DNA from: Oasisia sp. SBJ-2009
Taxonomy: Eukaryota > Annelida > Polychaeta > Sabellida > Siboglinidae
DNA: 64,000 bases
Assembly: GCA_964017155.1 (NCBI GenBank)
Contig: OZ024865.1
Coordinates: 16,738,377-16,802,376, forward strand
Direction of reading: 5' to 3'
The notes under the pieces were generated by a model that worked only from the letters and a program-made list of their open reading frames with translations, ran no database searches and was not told where the DNA came from. The translations under genes were made by a program, and so were the position numbers. This document shows positions 16,237-31,632 of the stretch, piece by piece (the first letter of the stretch is position 1; each line of letters opens with the position of its first letter).

Positions 16237-19200
16237 CTATGTAGGAGTCAGAACTGGTCCACAAAGAAAGCATTTTAATTGGGACGTACATGGGCTGCAC
16301 ATACATTACTTTTAAACAATCCATCACTTAAGTACGTAATATATACTGTTAGTTTGCTGAATGACAAATTATGGAAATGTGTATGCACACAGCAACTGTT
16401 ATATCACACGGCATAACGTTCAAGGTTTTTCTGAGATGGTCTGGTTATGTAAAATGACGGTAGATTATTTCGATTATCCACGATAAAGCAGTGAGATACG
16501 ATGTCTAACTTAGAAGCACAGATCGGGTCGTGGGTCTTACATCAAGATCACCGCTCCAAACGTCTTCACACAAAGTGGCTTTGAGGCAGTTCATAAGTCA
16601 CGCGCGTCCAGGCGGAGCGGGCATTGTGCGAAGCGCGGGGGCTGATGGGCCACATTCTGACGGGTGCAGGCGAACGTCAATCAACCAGAACAATCGCAGT
16701 CTTGTCCTACTGAGGCAAAGCATTTCGCGATGAATCATCGCATCCGCTCTATGAGTCGTCCAGGCAGACACGAAGACTGGTTGTTTCGTTGGGATACATT
16801 ACATGACAATCACCTGTTTCCTCTGCATTGTTTTCTTCGTTTATTGCTGTAATTATTACAAAACAAATAGATGTACGTAGCGAGATATAATGTTGTAAGT
16901 TATTGTTGTCTTTAGCAAACACGAACATTTGCAGGTGTGTTAGTATTGATGTTTCTTTCATTTTGCTGTGCTTTGAATTGAGACTACATTGACACATATA
17001 GAACTGGGGTTGTTGGTTAAAAAATAATATGCTGATGCTTTTATGGGTTACGTTTAATTTCCCCAACAGAAACAGTGTTGAAAACATTGATGTGACACAC
17101 AGAATAAAGCGATAACTGAACATGTGCATATGTACAGCTACATATACAGATACATGCCTACTTTTGGCAGACATAACACTCCTTTGTCACCTCTGAATTC
17201 CACCTATATCATTTTACATCAATAACACCGATGTCGCGTTTGCCAACACCACCCGCCAACACAACCGCAATGACCCCGCCCACACAACCGCAATGACACC
17301 CGCTCACACAATATTATTTATACATCTCCTTCGATACACGCTGGGCAAGAACCACGACAACAGTTCAAATACAAATCTTGTGTCTGGTGTAAAATCTACA
17401 ATGCCGTGTTTAGCTTCAGTAATGAGCTTTACACAAAAGGCATTAAGCATATTTACAATTTCAGTTTACAAACACCCTCTTAGGGTCTGCGACGAGAGAC
17501 TGGTTTTAACGTTCGTCCTAGTTGCTTCCAGAGCAATTGACTAGTCTGTATATATTGTGGTTATAACGTTATGATCTTATGAGGTATCATGGAACTAATC
17601 AGTCTTTTTCAGAACAGTTACGCCAAGCCAAACTTTCTGAGGATGGTCAGCACATGTGAGCTTGTAGTTCTCAGTGGTTCTTTTGCTTCTCAAGCCGAGA
17701 CATGTTACTACTGTCCGATGCGCTTGCGTATTCGTCACTGCATGTACGTCTTAAAAATAATTTGAAATAAATGAGCAAAAAATCGAAACGACGGTACACC
17801 TTTAAGTGAAAGAATGAATTAGCTGAAAGACCGTAGGGCTTTGGGTGGGTTAGTCAGTCGGCGGAGGGGTTAAAACGCCGGTGTCACATTGTAAGTGAAC
17901 ACCGTGGGCCGTGGCATAAAGCGCCCGGGAATCAATTTACCAAATTTGAATAAGAATGTCATGTTGGTGTAAGTAGCAGATCTAATGAAAGAAAATGGTG
18001 CACAAATGTGCAGCCTCCTGTGATGTAAGTCAACAATGCCCGTGTCCATAATTTATAATAATGAGGTATAATCCTACACACTATTATTGGCATATTTTCC
18101 GCGTTGCAGAGTACATTTTTTATATAACCAGCTAGGACCTACATTATTACGAGTTCCTTCATATATCTAGTGCCTACGCCAATGAAGTAACATAGTTGTC
18201 CACAGCCGCTGGCGCAAATGTGCCCACTATCACGGACTTGCTGGCAGATGTTGATACTCAGACGACAGATTCTGTGTTTAACGAATACGTAACTGGTAGG
18301 CCTACAGTTACGTGTGATGACGAATGACTCAATGGTCGGTGAAACAACGTTTTAACAATAGGATATTTCCAAGGAAAATTTGCTAAATTATTTGCAATAT
18401 TAAACTCTTTGTTGTGGATTTCGGAAATGCCCGGCATGACGCATCGATCGTTTGCTAGTAGATTTTTTCTCTCAGTCATGACATTTCTCTGTTGGCGGCC
18501 CCCGGTAAGGTGTGGTAGCAGTGTGAATGCCCTTTGGCACTAGACGACTGTCACACCAAAGTAATGGTGTGTAGAGTAAGCCTATACATCACACGGCCAC
18601 GGCGTCATACCTCCACTACAAGCGCGTCACTACTGGCACTTGCAGGACAGGTGTGTATACCTTTAAATCGGCTCATTGTGCGCAATGTGATTGTGGCTAT
18701 TATTGCGCAATAATAGAGCCTATATAAATGTAAATTCATTCATTAAAACAAGTCAAAACACATATTCACATTTAGCAGTGCTACTGATCACAACATTTTG
18801 AAATAAATAACGAAGAATCGACTGAACACTGAATCGATGATCGCGTTTGTAAAAGTAACAGTAACACTGTCAAGTGAACCAGTGCCGCCGCCTGCTGTAC
18901 GATCTGTGTACTGGTCCAGACGGTGTCTGGATTTTAGTTTTGTCTGACAAAACATGATAGAATAGTCAAAAGAATTACCGCGATCACTAAACATGGAAGA
19001 AGAAACAAAGAAACTCGTAAAGTGAGTGAAATAACGGTGAATGTGTCGACCAGGCGCCATGCCTTTTGGTACTGCCAGATCAAGCAAAGTATTGTGACAA
19101 TTTTGTCGTCTGCTAAAATCATGCTACGTCCTACGGCTACGACGGCCATTTTTATTGAAGTAGTATTAGTAAACTGTATTTATTCGTAGATTTGTTATTC

Positions 19201-19730
19201 GTTTATGAACTATGTCTATAGTATATACCTATATAAGGTATTTTTTATTCGGTGATCACATTATTATATGTGTTGGTCTTATCTCATATAGAAGAATACC
19301 CAGGCAGAAGTGCTTTATCAAGTGTATGCAGGACCAAATCATATCATGGCCCATTATTGCCACTGGCACTGCCGCCACTGGCACTGCCAGTCATGGCAGT
19401 CACACATGTATTGGTGGACACATGGATGTTAACTGTTAAGCCTGTTTACAAACTTTAAAATGTGTCTGATGACCTGAAATGGACTACCAACACGTGACAC
19501 CATTTACACTCACCTCTAACTTCTAAGCATAACTGACAATATCTATGGTTTTGGAACACCTTTTTTTGCTCCTTTTTTTACCCGTCCACCACCACCTGTC
19601 CACCCATATTTCTACCTGTCCACAACGGTTTTTTCTAACTGGTAGCTGCATCAGCTTTGTGTAATAATGTGGTAAAAGGCTGACTAGTTGAATGAGGCCT
19701 AACAATAACACATTCTGACTACAGTTCACA

Positions 19731-19782
<52 letters not shown>

Positions 19783-19858
19783 CACACACACACTAGTAGG
19801 ATTTTTCAGAGTCCTAATAACCACTAGAAACTATTCTACCTCTTTCCATATTTTCCAG
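16237..19858. other. Gene-free region upstream of the receptor's first coding exon
   Basis: No supported coding frame. A CACG/CA microsatellite lies at 19731-19792. cactggcactgccgccactgg near 19360 is a short local repeat. An upstream 5' UTR exon may lie here or further away. Confidence 0.5.
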
Positions 19859-19866
19859 GTTGCAAG
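19859..19866 (+). other. 5' UTR remnant and 3' splice site ahead of the start codon
   Basis: A pyrimidine-rich run ending ttttccag at 19858 directly precedes gttgcaag and ATG. This implies a spliced 5' UTR with the promoter further upstream. Confidence 0.55.
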
Positions 19867-20170
19867 ATGAGTGCCATTTCTCTCTTCCCTTTCGCCCTAC
19901 TCCTCTGCACATGCTCAGTGGCTGGTCTGGAAGAACAAACATGTGATGCATCGAAGCGGGGTCATGTGATAGAACCGGATGCCCAGGCATACATTGGTGT
20001 GGTGCTGGCCATGCACGAGAGTGCCAACTCAATGTACGGGTGTGGTGCCGCCCTGGACACAACGAAGGAATACGAGGTCATGCGCTTTGCGCTTAGTCGC
20101 ATCAACCAAGACCATGGAGACCTCGATGGAGACGCTATCACACAGTCATACATCCCAGGAGTCAAAATTG
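19867..20170 (+). CDS. Receptor exon 1: signal peptide and start of VFT1
   Basis: The ATG at 19867 opens a hydrophobic leader ([20 protein letters not shown]), as expected for a secreted N-terminus. Eight bases upstream, ttttccag ends at 19858 and looks like a 3' splice site, so the exon probably starts at 19859 and the 5' UTR continues in an upstream exon. The segment covers residues 1-101, reaching the first VFT strand ([12 protein letters not shown]) and VKIG. It ends in phase 1 at GTGAGT. Confidence 0.9.
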
Positions 20171-23100
20171 GTGAGTCGCGCAATCACGCTTAGGTTACAC
20201 GGCCTTCTCCTTCTTCTTCCGTATACTGGACTGGGCCCTTTCCGGGTGCTAAAAGTCCAATCGAAGCTTGTGCGCTTGGGGTGGGGGTGGTGTGTGCTCT
20301 CTTAAAGCAGTTAATATAATTTTGTTTTATTAAAACGTTAATAAAGTTATTCTATGAACCTCTGGTGGTTTAAAAATAAATTATTATTATGATGTATATA
20401 GTCTTATGAAGAAATTGTTGTTCCAGTTGACTGATTTTGTTGAAGGTTGTTTGATCTGTGCTTCCAGCCGATTACAATCCTATGTACTTTATGGTTGTTT
20501 TGATTATGTAAGGTTGTTTTTTGAGTGAAATATGCCGGTTTCATAAAAAAATATATCACAAAATCTTTCAAAATTGTCACATACAGTGTCTTTGGAACCT
20601 TCTTAAATGTGTCTAAATCATGCACGATTTGACCAGTTTCCTGTAGTGGTTATTATGAATAGATGCATATCACAGAAATATGTTGTACATGCTCAAAATG
20701 CAAGGTCAAACCACTACCGTGTACTGCCCCATAGTTGCAGAGATTCCATTTGGATGTGACAATGCGTCATTCACACATTGTATGCTGAAATACAGCACTC
20801 ATTTTGCAGCATATACCCAAATGCTACATACAAAAACAGCATATTTATCTGAACAAAACTAGAGCCTATCTTGCCTGACCTTGAATATTCATTATAATTA
20901 TGCTGCATAGATAAACATCCATGTGGTAGCAAGCTCAACCTTATTCTCGTAAACACAATTATGTATCTGCATTTTGTGCAGATATCATCCAAATAGTGCT
21001 TACATATGATGTATAAGACCACACTAAGGTGTTCGTCCGCCATTCCCCGACCAAAGAGTACCCTATAAAAGCAGCATTATGCAGGTTGTCTGAATTTCTG
21101 TGAGCACATATGTAGTGTGGAGTGAGTAGGAATTATGTTTTTGTGCAGCGTGGCATCAGAACTGTCAAATTATGACAGCTGTCAGTCAGTTCATTTATGC
21201 GTATTAATACAGTTGTCATTTTGCTTGGTGATGTAATCAGGGACAATCCGTGGGCGGTTCAAGCAGAAATGGAGGGGTGTAAGGTTTGAAAGAAGTTTGT
21301 GGGAGCCTGAGGTATTAAAAGTTCACACATTTTTCACTGAACCCCTGTCCATGGAGGGTAACTATGCTGTGAAATTGTCAATAACAGAACTCATTAAGAT
21401 TAGTAGGAAATGAAGGAAATGTTATAATGGTCGCCTACGGGAAATGCAAATGTGGTCTGAGTCCATATGCAAGACAAAAAAAGCATCAATGGAAAATGAA
21501 TGTTTTGCTACGTGACCTCGGGAATGCTTTAAAAGAATCCTGTTCAAGGGAACTGGCAGTCAGTTTCGACTGTGAAAGTACAAGTTGTGATGTGTGATTT
21601 CAGGTCTGCAGGTTCATGACTCGTGTTCGCGGCCAGAGGTCAGCACCGCGGCCCTTCTCGACATCGTGCCGAACATCGCGGCACAAGAGGGCTGGTGCCG
21701 TGCCAACCGATCCAAGCTGTTTCTTGGTAATTATTATTATTTACCCACCTCGGACATATTTTTACACAAACATTTTGTTTGTTCTTTCTTTCTTCTTTCT
21801 CCCAGATACTGGATGGGGCCATTTCCAGGGCGTTTAAAGTCCAACGAGAATTTGTGAATCCACTACAGGTTACATATTTACCCCCTGTGTGAGATCTTTT
21901 ACTTCCCCTGGCATAGACACCAGATAGAAGGGACCACCGGCTTTTAGTGTCTCTTCCAAAAGACACAGGCAAATGTGGGGGTGAACGATATTGCCTAAGT
22001 TTCGAAACGGCGGTAGGTGGGATTGAACCACCGTCCCCTCGATTGACAGTCCGGTGCTCTACTGCACGACCACTGCTCCCCTGCACAGTTCAACTGCACT
22101 TTAATTTTAGGACCTCACTTCAGTAATATTTTGCCAGTTGTTTTATTATTTTATTTCGTTTTTTAAATTGATATGTGAATTTATTAATTTTAGAATAGAT
22201 AAAATAATTATAATAATAATTAATATACAGGGCTCAAAGGTAAGCTTGTTTGTGGAATGACCTAGGGGCTTTGTAAATATACAAATGTCAAGGATGGGTA
22301 GGAGGGTGGGTGGGTGCAGGGTCCATTTGAAATAAAAACAAATTAATAAAATATGAGTGTAATATGAGTAGAGCGCAGTGGCTCAGGGGTAGAGCTTCAG
22401 ACTCTTGTCTAAGAGGACCCAAGTTCGAAACCTGTGCTGCAGCGTTAAAACCTTGGGCAAGTTTTTTCACTCTACATTGCTCCAGTTCACTCAGCTTTGT
22501 AAGTGAGTACCTGGCTATAGACAGTGGTGGATATGTGTACTAGCAGCCGTTGCACATTAATTGCAGCATATGACTGGATGCTTCCCAGAGAAGTTGGATT
22601 GGTGTCTGATTGAACAAGTCTAGCTGTTAGGGAAGTAAAGTGTAAAGCACTTTGAGCAATCCTGAGGATTGGATACTGTGCCGTATAAGAACTTACCTTT
22701 TTACTCGACAGTGAACACAAAATATGGACACATCCTGCTCTTTATAATGTCCAGTGTGGTTAGTTTTTATATAATAAAGCAGTTGCATTTCTAACCGTTA
22801 TTTTCAATATAAATAATTTGGATCCTGTATGTATGTACTCCTGTAGTTATTTTAGTATCTCTGTCACTTGATGACAGACACATGTCAACGTGTTACTCAA
22901 ATTTATTGGCCTTTCCATATTTTTTGAATGAGGGATGGGTGGGGAGTACTGATCTCCACCCAATTGGATAGGATTGATCCTATCCAATTGTTTTAGATTA
23001 TTGGATTTTTTTAAATATTGACCAAGCGCTTTAGCTGTTTAAGATAGGACAGCCAAAAGTCACGAGTCAACTTTTAGTTCAACTTGTCCACTGGACAAGA

Positions 23101-24124
23101 TACATTAATTACATTATGGACAAGTAGTTAATTTGATGAATTTCGAGTCTTGATATAAATGACTGGATATAATGGTTATAAGTAAACTAAAAAGATACAT
23201 TTGTACATGTATATGCATGTTTGGGATAATATCCTTGGTCTTCTACAGTTTCATGAAAATATTATCGAGCAAATGTTAGCATAAACTGTTACCATAGCTG
23301 TAAGGAAATATTTTATGAGGAAGTCAAGACCAATGCCACGTACACTCAAAAAGTAAAAAAAGTAAAGGCAAGTTCTTGTATAGCGCAGTACCCAGTCCTC
23401 AGGACCGTTCAAAGCGCTTTACACTTTACTTCCCTGACAGACCTGTTCATTCAGACACCATCTCGGTTTCTCTGGGAAGCATCCAGCCATATGCTACAAT
23501 TAATGCACGAAGGCTGCTCGTACACATATCCACCACTGTCTATAACCAGGTACTCATTAATTCAGCTAAGTGAACTGGAACAATGTAGAGTGAAAAAACT
23601 TGCCCAAGGTTTTAACACCGCAGGCAGGATTCGAAGCCGGGTTCTCGTAGTCGAGAGTCCGAAGCTCTACCCCTGAGCCACTGCGCTCTACGTATCACCA
23701 TATATATTATATATACATTGTGATACACTCCTACTTTGTGCCAGTTTGACAGTCCTGCCCTGTCACTTGAGTCAAATGTGGTTCCATGTTTTTCCTCCAG
23801 GTGTAATCGGTGATGTCACCAGTGATTCGACAGCTGCGATGGCGCGTCTGCTTGGCAAGCACAAGGTCGCTCAGATCTCATTCTCAGCATCAGCGCCCTC
23901 TCTGAGGAACAAGGAGAAGTACCCCTTCCTGCTGCGCACTGTTCGGCCTGCCATCGATGAAGCCAGGGTACATTTCTCATTGCAGCCAGCCAGATAGTTT
24001 AACTACATATAGGTGGATAACTTAGGATGACAAGATCATACAATTTGTCAAACAAATTAAAAAGGCTTTTTCATCCAAATGTATCACAATGTATATATAA
24101 TATATAATATGTAATATATATATA

Positions 24125-24173
<49 letters not shown>

Positions 24174-24210
24174 GTACCATGAGGGTAAGTATATATATAT
24201 ATATATGTTT

Positions 24211-24252
<42 letters not shown>

Positions 24253-26257
24253 TGTATATAACTCAACTTTTTTAATGTAATTAGAAATAATTTGAGTTAA
24301 TTGTAATTAATCAACTTTGCAATATATATATATTTATATTATATATATATATATATGTACATACATATTATATATATACATATATATATTATATATAACT
24401 CAATTTTTTTCAATGTAATTAGAAACATTTTGAATGTATTAAATTAATTAATTGACTTTGCGATGAATTCCCTGGTGCGTGGTTGTGGTTGTGGATGTGG
24501 TATACACCGTGTAGTGCTGTGTGGTGCAGGCGATGGCGCGGGTGGCGGTGGCTCTCAACTGGACCTACGTGGCAGTGGTGTACACTGACAGCCTGGCCGG
24601 CACGGAGGGGATGGCGGAGTTCCTACGGGCGGCCAAAGGGGCAGGGGTGTGTGTCGCCCTTGTCAGGCAGATCAACGAGACATTCACAACCAGGTAACCA
24701 TGGCAACGTCAACAGTGTTGCTTTGTCTCTTTGTTGCTTTTGTCTGCTTTTAATCTAGTTACATTCTAACATTTCTTTGTCCTACCAGACGTAAAGAGGA
24801 AGACTTCTTCTTTTAATCTGGATAAAATATTTATAATTACTTTGTTCCAGCTTTCAGTTTCTGTTGTTGCTGGTTTATATAATGTTTATTTCAGACAAAA
24901 AAGCCCATATGTATAAAAAATGAAATAAGTACAATACAGAAAATACAATTAAAGCAATTATATTGGGTACAAGTAAAATAATAAATAAGTGGGTAATAAA
25001 AATTAATAAATGGGTGAGTGAAAACATTGTGATTAAAATAATTATTACAAATATGGTACATAAATACAATATAAATATCACGTGTACAGTTGGGATCTCC
25101 AGTATATGTACATAGAACTTCTAAAATGTATATCCATAGGGAAGTAATTAACAACAAGAGGGTTTTCAGACTGTTGAAGACAACATAAAAGGTTAAATAT
25201 GGATAAATGAATGCGTTCCTTGAAACACTTGTGTTCATATTTTTCCTGATATTTTACAAGTGTTCAACCTTTGAATACGAACTGAAATCAGCATTCAACA
25301 GTTGGAAATTCAATGTATAGTAAGTTGACACTCAACTACACCTTGATTAATTTGCCAATTTGAGATTATAGCATTAACTTGTATTGCGTGTATTTCATTG
25401 CTGTAGATTCACGATACAGGAAACACTGACGGCTATCCTAAGTACAGGGGCTACGGGAGTGGTGTACTTTGGTGAACTTCAAGGTGTATCGCGGCTGTTT
25501 GCTGCTGCGGAACATGTATCAGGCGCGGGAAAACTACAATGGCTCCTCCCAAGTACTGTCGGAAATCGGGACAATCTGGGACTGCGTAACGCCTATGCTC
25601 GTGGGGTCATCACCTTGACTCCGACCTTGACACGTGTCCCTGAGTTTGAAGATGGATGGGTGCTAATACCACCAGACAAACCGCCGTTTGATACCCCCTG
25701 GTTTTCGGAATGGTACATGACGATGCATCAGTGCCGACTGAACGGGGTGAATTATTCACCGTTCAAATCGTACCCATATTGTCGTCATCAGTCGGCGAGT
25801 GAGAGAAAGAGAATGTATAAACAGTTCTATCAGGTTGAGTCGGCCATCTTGGCGGTGTTCTCGTATGCGAAGGCTCTCAAGAACGCACACGTAGCCCTGT
25901 GTGGGGAGCACCATAGCGGCATGTGTGACGCTCTCACCAGGTACAGCCCAGAGGACTTCTACAGGAACTACCTGAAAGTCCTCGATTTCACCTTCACAAC
26001 GGGCGACCGTGTGCCTGCGTTTGTCGGCAAGCGGGTAGCGTTCACTCACCAGGGGGAGCTGGAGACGAGTGCGAGCTACGACGTGTGGAGCTTCAGTAAT
26101 GCACACGGTGACTACAGTTTCACAAAGGTAGGTGGAGTGTATTAATTTTTTAGTCTGATCTGATCTGAATCTTGTGTTATTTATTTTCTCTACCCATATA
26201 TAATATGGGGATGTATGTGTGCTTGCATGTTTTGGGGCTTAAGTGTGTATATATATA

Positions 26258-26326
<69 letters not shown>

Positions 26327-29300
26327 CTGTCTGATTTATCTGGTATTCAATAATCTGGTAATTTCATGATCTGCCTGTTTTATTTCGGAATCATCTTAAT
26401 ACCATGTATAGTTGTCGACTAATCTGCATGTTTCATTTAACCAACAAAAACATTGTGAAAGTGTATGGGTATGGATAAACAAGACATATATGTATATATA
26501 CATGTATTCAGAGCTACATATATACACAACTTGAACACCCATACATGTACTTGTGTGCACACACACCTACTCTCTCTCATACACACACTGTGCATCTACA
26601 TATGCATGCGTGCACACACACACACACACACACATGCACACATGCACGCCCACTCGCCCACACGCACGCATGCATGCACACAACACACACACACACACAA
26701 GTACATGCATGCATGTTGTTTTTTATCAACCATTGCGATAAGACCCTTGCAACCACTGCTACATTTCTAACCATGTTCTCTTCTGTGAAGGTCGGCACAT
26801 CTCGCCCCGCCAGGACGACCCTTGACCTCGTCTCCATCCTCCTCTACAACCCCACCCGCACCACAATCCTGCAACGGCGCCCGTCTTCCACGTGTCCCAA
26901 CGGAACGTGCTCGCAGTGTGTGGCGCCACCTGGCGGCAATATGGCTAGCGACTTCGTGTACGTTCCGGGAGACGTGTTGATCACAGGCTTGTTTCCTGTG
27001 CGAACGTCCGCAGGTGTGGGGGGATGCTGGGCGGCGTCACCGGCAGGTGTCCAGTACGCCGCGGCCTTCATGTTCGCTCTGGAGCAAGTGTCAAATCGCG
27101 GCGGTTTGTCGACACAAGCGACACTCGGCGGTGTCGCGTTCAATGACTGCGGAAACGACGCATTCGCCACGAATCTCATCAGTGAGTTGGCTAATGGTTC
27201 TCTCATGCTGACCGATCAGTCTGGACATGCCATTGACCACACCGATATTCACGCAATGGTCACTCTGAGTGGGCAGACAGGAGATGCTTCAAGTGTGTCG
27301 GCCATATCCGGGATGGGCATTCCTGTCTTAGGGACTTGGTCAAAGCCATCTAACATCACAACCCCGCTGGTGGCAAGCGTGGTCCCTAGCGATGAGAAGC
27401 GACTACGAGCTGTGATTCTGACACTGAAACGGCTGCGATGGAAGAGTGTACAACTGGTACACGAAGGACACACTAGTGGCACACACCTTGCCACACAGTT
27501 CAAAGAGTTGGCAGCCAAAGAAGGCATATGTGTGGCTGAGGTCCATACTCTAGTCTTCGGCACGAAATATGATGACATAGTCGAGAACATGAAACGACAT
27601 CGTCAGCTCACTGGTGTCGTGTTCCTGGCTGACATGATAGTGTATCGCACTCTCATGTTGGCAATCAACTCCCTCAGTTATTCGCCAGAACAGATGTTTG
27701 TTGTCAGTCTAGAACGGCACATGTCCAATGAAGAAATCATCGACGGTCTTAATCCAGCCGTCATTGACAGAACCATCGTGATCCGACTGGGAGATGATCC
27801 AATCGTTGACAGGTTCAAGGAGTTTCTGCGAACCCGCCCGGCCAGTTTCTATATGGCCAACGCATGGTTCCAGGAATGGTACGAGTCGACTATGCACTGT
27901 TACCTTGACAACGCGTCACAGAAGTCGTACATGAAGAAATGCAAAGAGGAAGCGATAACCGCCGTTGTCGACCCGAATGTAGCTCAAGTCATTCACGCGG
28001 TGGAAGCGATAGCGAGTGGGCTGAACGCGACATTGTCACACTACTGCGGGACTGTAGGTGGCGCCACTGGTGTATGCACACGTTACATCAATGCCCCAGA
28101 TCGCTCCAGACAGATGTTTGATGATATCATGAAGACGAGATCCCTTGAGGCCCCGTACTTTCACTTCGTTGACCGCCAGGGGGACTTGCCATTCAAGATA
28201 TTCAGTATACAAACGAAGAAGTTTATTGAGGTAAGAACAGCTACATATTTACATTCACTGCACATACCTGCGTAAGTCAGTCCAGATTCCATCATCTAGT
28301 TCTGATTCACTTTTGTTTCTATAGGGTCAGTATCAACAAGCTCCCGAACTGACTCATGAAGTCACTCTGTTTTAGTGATTCAAACTGCTGTATTTAAATA
28401 AAAGCTGACTTTAGTTATTGTAACCTTATCTTTACTTCCAGCTGTAACAAGTTTAATCCTGTTTGCCTGGTTGAGATTTACTAAATCTTATTTTCTTCTG
28501 AACATGGGTTTGAAGGATTTCACCACGGCAGAATTGTACTATTATCGTATACTAAAAGTAAAACCAGGAGCCATAACTCACATCTTACACTTTACCAATA
28601 CAGTTTTGGGGTGTTGGTAATTGTAAGAAAAACTAGCTGAGTGGTTAGAACATCGAACTCTCAAACCAGAGAACTTTGTTTTAATCGTTTTTTAATGTTT
28701 GTTTTAAGCTGTCCTGTTGAACTTTAGACAGAAATTAGTTCGCTCTCTGTTGCTCAAATAAACACAGCTATGTAAGTAAATGAGTACCTGGCTATGGACA
28801 GTGGTGGATATTTGTGGTCAAATATATTTGTTTATTAATTATGGTGTGACTGAATGCTTCATAGAGAAGTCAAGGCGGTGTTTGATTGAATAAGTCTGCA
28901 GAGGAGCAAAGTGTAAAGCGCATTGATCAATCTTAAGGATTAGATACTGTGCTATATAAGAACTTACCTTTTTACCTGTATGCAGGGTCCGTGCGGGGCC
29001 TTGAAAGTCTTGACAAACTTTGAATTTGATTGGACCAAATTCAAGGCCTTGAAATCCTTGAATTTTATAATATAGTCTAGAAAATTCTTGAATTTAGTTG
29101 TGGTAAATAAAATATTTTTTGACTCAATTGTCATGACAAACCAACAGATGTAGGCCAGTGGCAGTCGGGTGGAAGGGAAAGCTGACGCACAAATAAAAAA
29201 AAATAAACTAAGATGGTCGAGTGTGGTGCGATTAATTTCAATTGATGTTTTCAATGTTAATTTACTGCAATTAAAAGTACAGACATCATTAAAGCAGTCT

Positions 29301-30711
29301 TGAAGTTATTTTTCAAATAGCCTTGAAAAGTCTTGAATAGCCTTGAATTTCAAATGTCCAGATGTGACGGACCCTGTGTATGTTAGTTATGAAAATTAAG
29401 CAGTTGTGTTATTCTTTTAGGTTGGAACATATTCACCAGGAAATGACACAATCCGGATGCAGGTGGATCAGACTCTGTACCGTGTGGGCATCAATCACAC
29501 GTCCTCTTGTCCCGGGACATGTGCCGAGTGTGACTACGTCTACAACATCAATCGGGGTGACGCCCCGTCCAACGCTGACCTTCTCATTGGGGGTGTCTTT
29601 GACATCCACTCAGCGGCATCATCACCCCTCTCCTGTGGTGATGTCACCCCAGACGGCTACCCCTACCTCGAGGGGTTATTATTTGCCCTTGACAGAGTGA
29701 ACAGCGGCAGGGCACCAGTGCGCCGTCTACCTGGTGTCACCATTGGTAGTGTCACGTTCGACGGATGCTCCAGCGATTTGAAAGCTGCAGATTTGGTCGC
29801 TGAATACCATGCTGACACTAACATCGATGAGCAACTTCCCAAAAAGGTCAAGGACATCAAACGTCTGGTGGCGTGGGTCACTCAGGGGTCAACCTCGGCC
29901 ACCCTGGAGGTCGGTGATGTCACGAGAGAGTTGGGGCGACCTCACCTTGGAATAACGTCGAACTCGGCCAAAGTGACGGATCGAAGTCGGATGGCGACTT
30001 ATTTCAACTTACAGGGCACCGACGATAAGGTGGCGGAAGCCATTGTGAGACTCGTGGCACACATGGGTTGGAAATACATCCAGGTATGTACTGTGTACTG
30101 TGTACAGTGTACAGTGTACTGTGTACTGTGTACTGTGTACAGTGTACTGTGTACTGTGTACTGTGTACTGTGTACTGTGTACAGTGTACTGTGTACTGTG
30201 TACAGTGTACTGTGTACAGTGTACTGTGTACTGTGTACTGTGTACAGTGTGCTGTGTACAGTGTGCTGTGTACAGTGTACTGTGTACAGTGTTCTGTGTA
30301 CAGTGTACAGTGAACTGTGTACAGTGTACAGTGTACTGTGTACTGTGTACTGTGTACAGTGTACAGTGTACTGTGTACAGTGTACTGTGTACTGTGTACA
30401 GTGTACAGTGTACTGTGTACAGTGTACTGTGTACAGTGTACTGTGTACAGTGTACAGTGTACTGTGTACTGTGTGCTGTGTGTACAGTGTACTGTGTACT
30501 GTGTACTAGGGAGTTAATTCTGGTAGGTTTTGTGGTCATATATGATCACCTGTGTAAGTGGCTTATTAATTACTGACACACATGCATGTCAACATATGGA
30601 CTAATGCATCCACATTATATATACTTACAGTGTATATGATTACATGTGTAGGTGCGTGTGTGTGTGCATGCATGCCCATGTGAATCTTCTTATGTTTAAA
30701 TATATTTCATA

Positions 30712-30743
<32 letters not shown>

Positions 30744-31579
30744 CTTGTGATGCTAATAAAATAGGACGCGAACTATAAAAACCTCTGGGTAGTCCCTATG
30801 GTTAAGAACTTACCTTTACTCTGCATATAAAACTTACCTTTCCTCTGTGTATATATAACTTACCTGTACTCTGTATATACTTCAGGTGGTCCACGAGAAC
30901 TCAGCCTGGGGACGGGAGGGCCTGGGTGTGCTGCGGGCGGCCGGCTCGTCACACAGTGTGTGTGTGGTCACATCCTATGAGCTCCACACGGACGGCACAC
31001 ATGTCTCCATTGTCAACAAGTTAAAGACATCGCCAGCAGAAGTTGTCATACTGTTCCTTGACATTCCAGACGTCACTCGCATGCTCCAGGCCAAGCAGTC
31101 GATCAGTGGTGACGCTGACAACCTGATCTTTGTCGTCTACGACAGATACGGGGAGTTGGTGTCATTGAAAAATGACACTAAATCAGCCGGAATGAACATG
31201 CTGGTGTATCGACCAGATATTGCGTTGGTTCCTGAGTTTGAGGCAGTCCTGGCCAATAAGAACCCGAGTGGGGACAATTCATCGGTCTGGTTCAAGGAGT
31301 ACTATGAGAGGATGTACCGCTGTAATCTCAAGAACTCGTTCCACTACAATGAAGAGTGTCACTTGCCACGCAAAGTCACAGAGGCTCCAGATTATCACCA
31401 GAATGTACTCGTGCGGAACGTCATGAATGCTGTCTATGCTGTGACAGCAGCACTGGACTCATTGCTTCGTGACAGGTATGTCAGTCAGTCGGGCAATTAG
31501 TCAGTCGGTCAGTCAGGCAGTCAGTCAGGCAGTCAGTCAGTCAGTCAGTCAGTCAGTCAGTCAGTCAGTCAGGCAGTCA

Positions 31580-31632
<53 letters not shown>

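Noticed and set aside
22371..22450. A possible functional tRNA gene (A and B boxes present)
   Set aside because: It continues into a SINE body repeated elsewhere in the window, and the cloverleaf is not complete.
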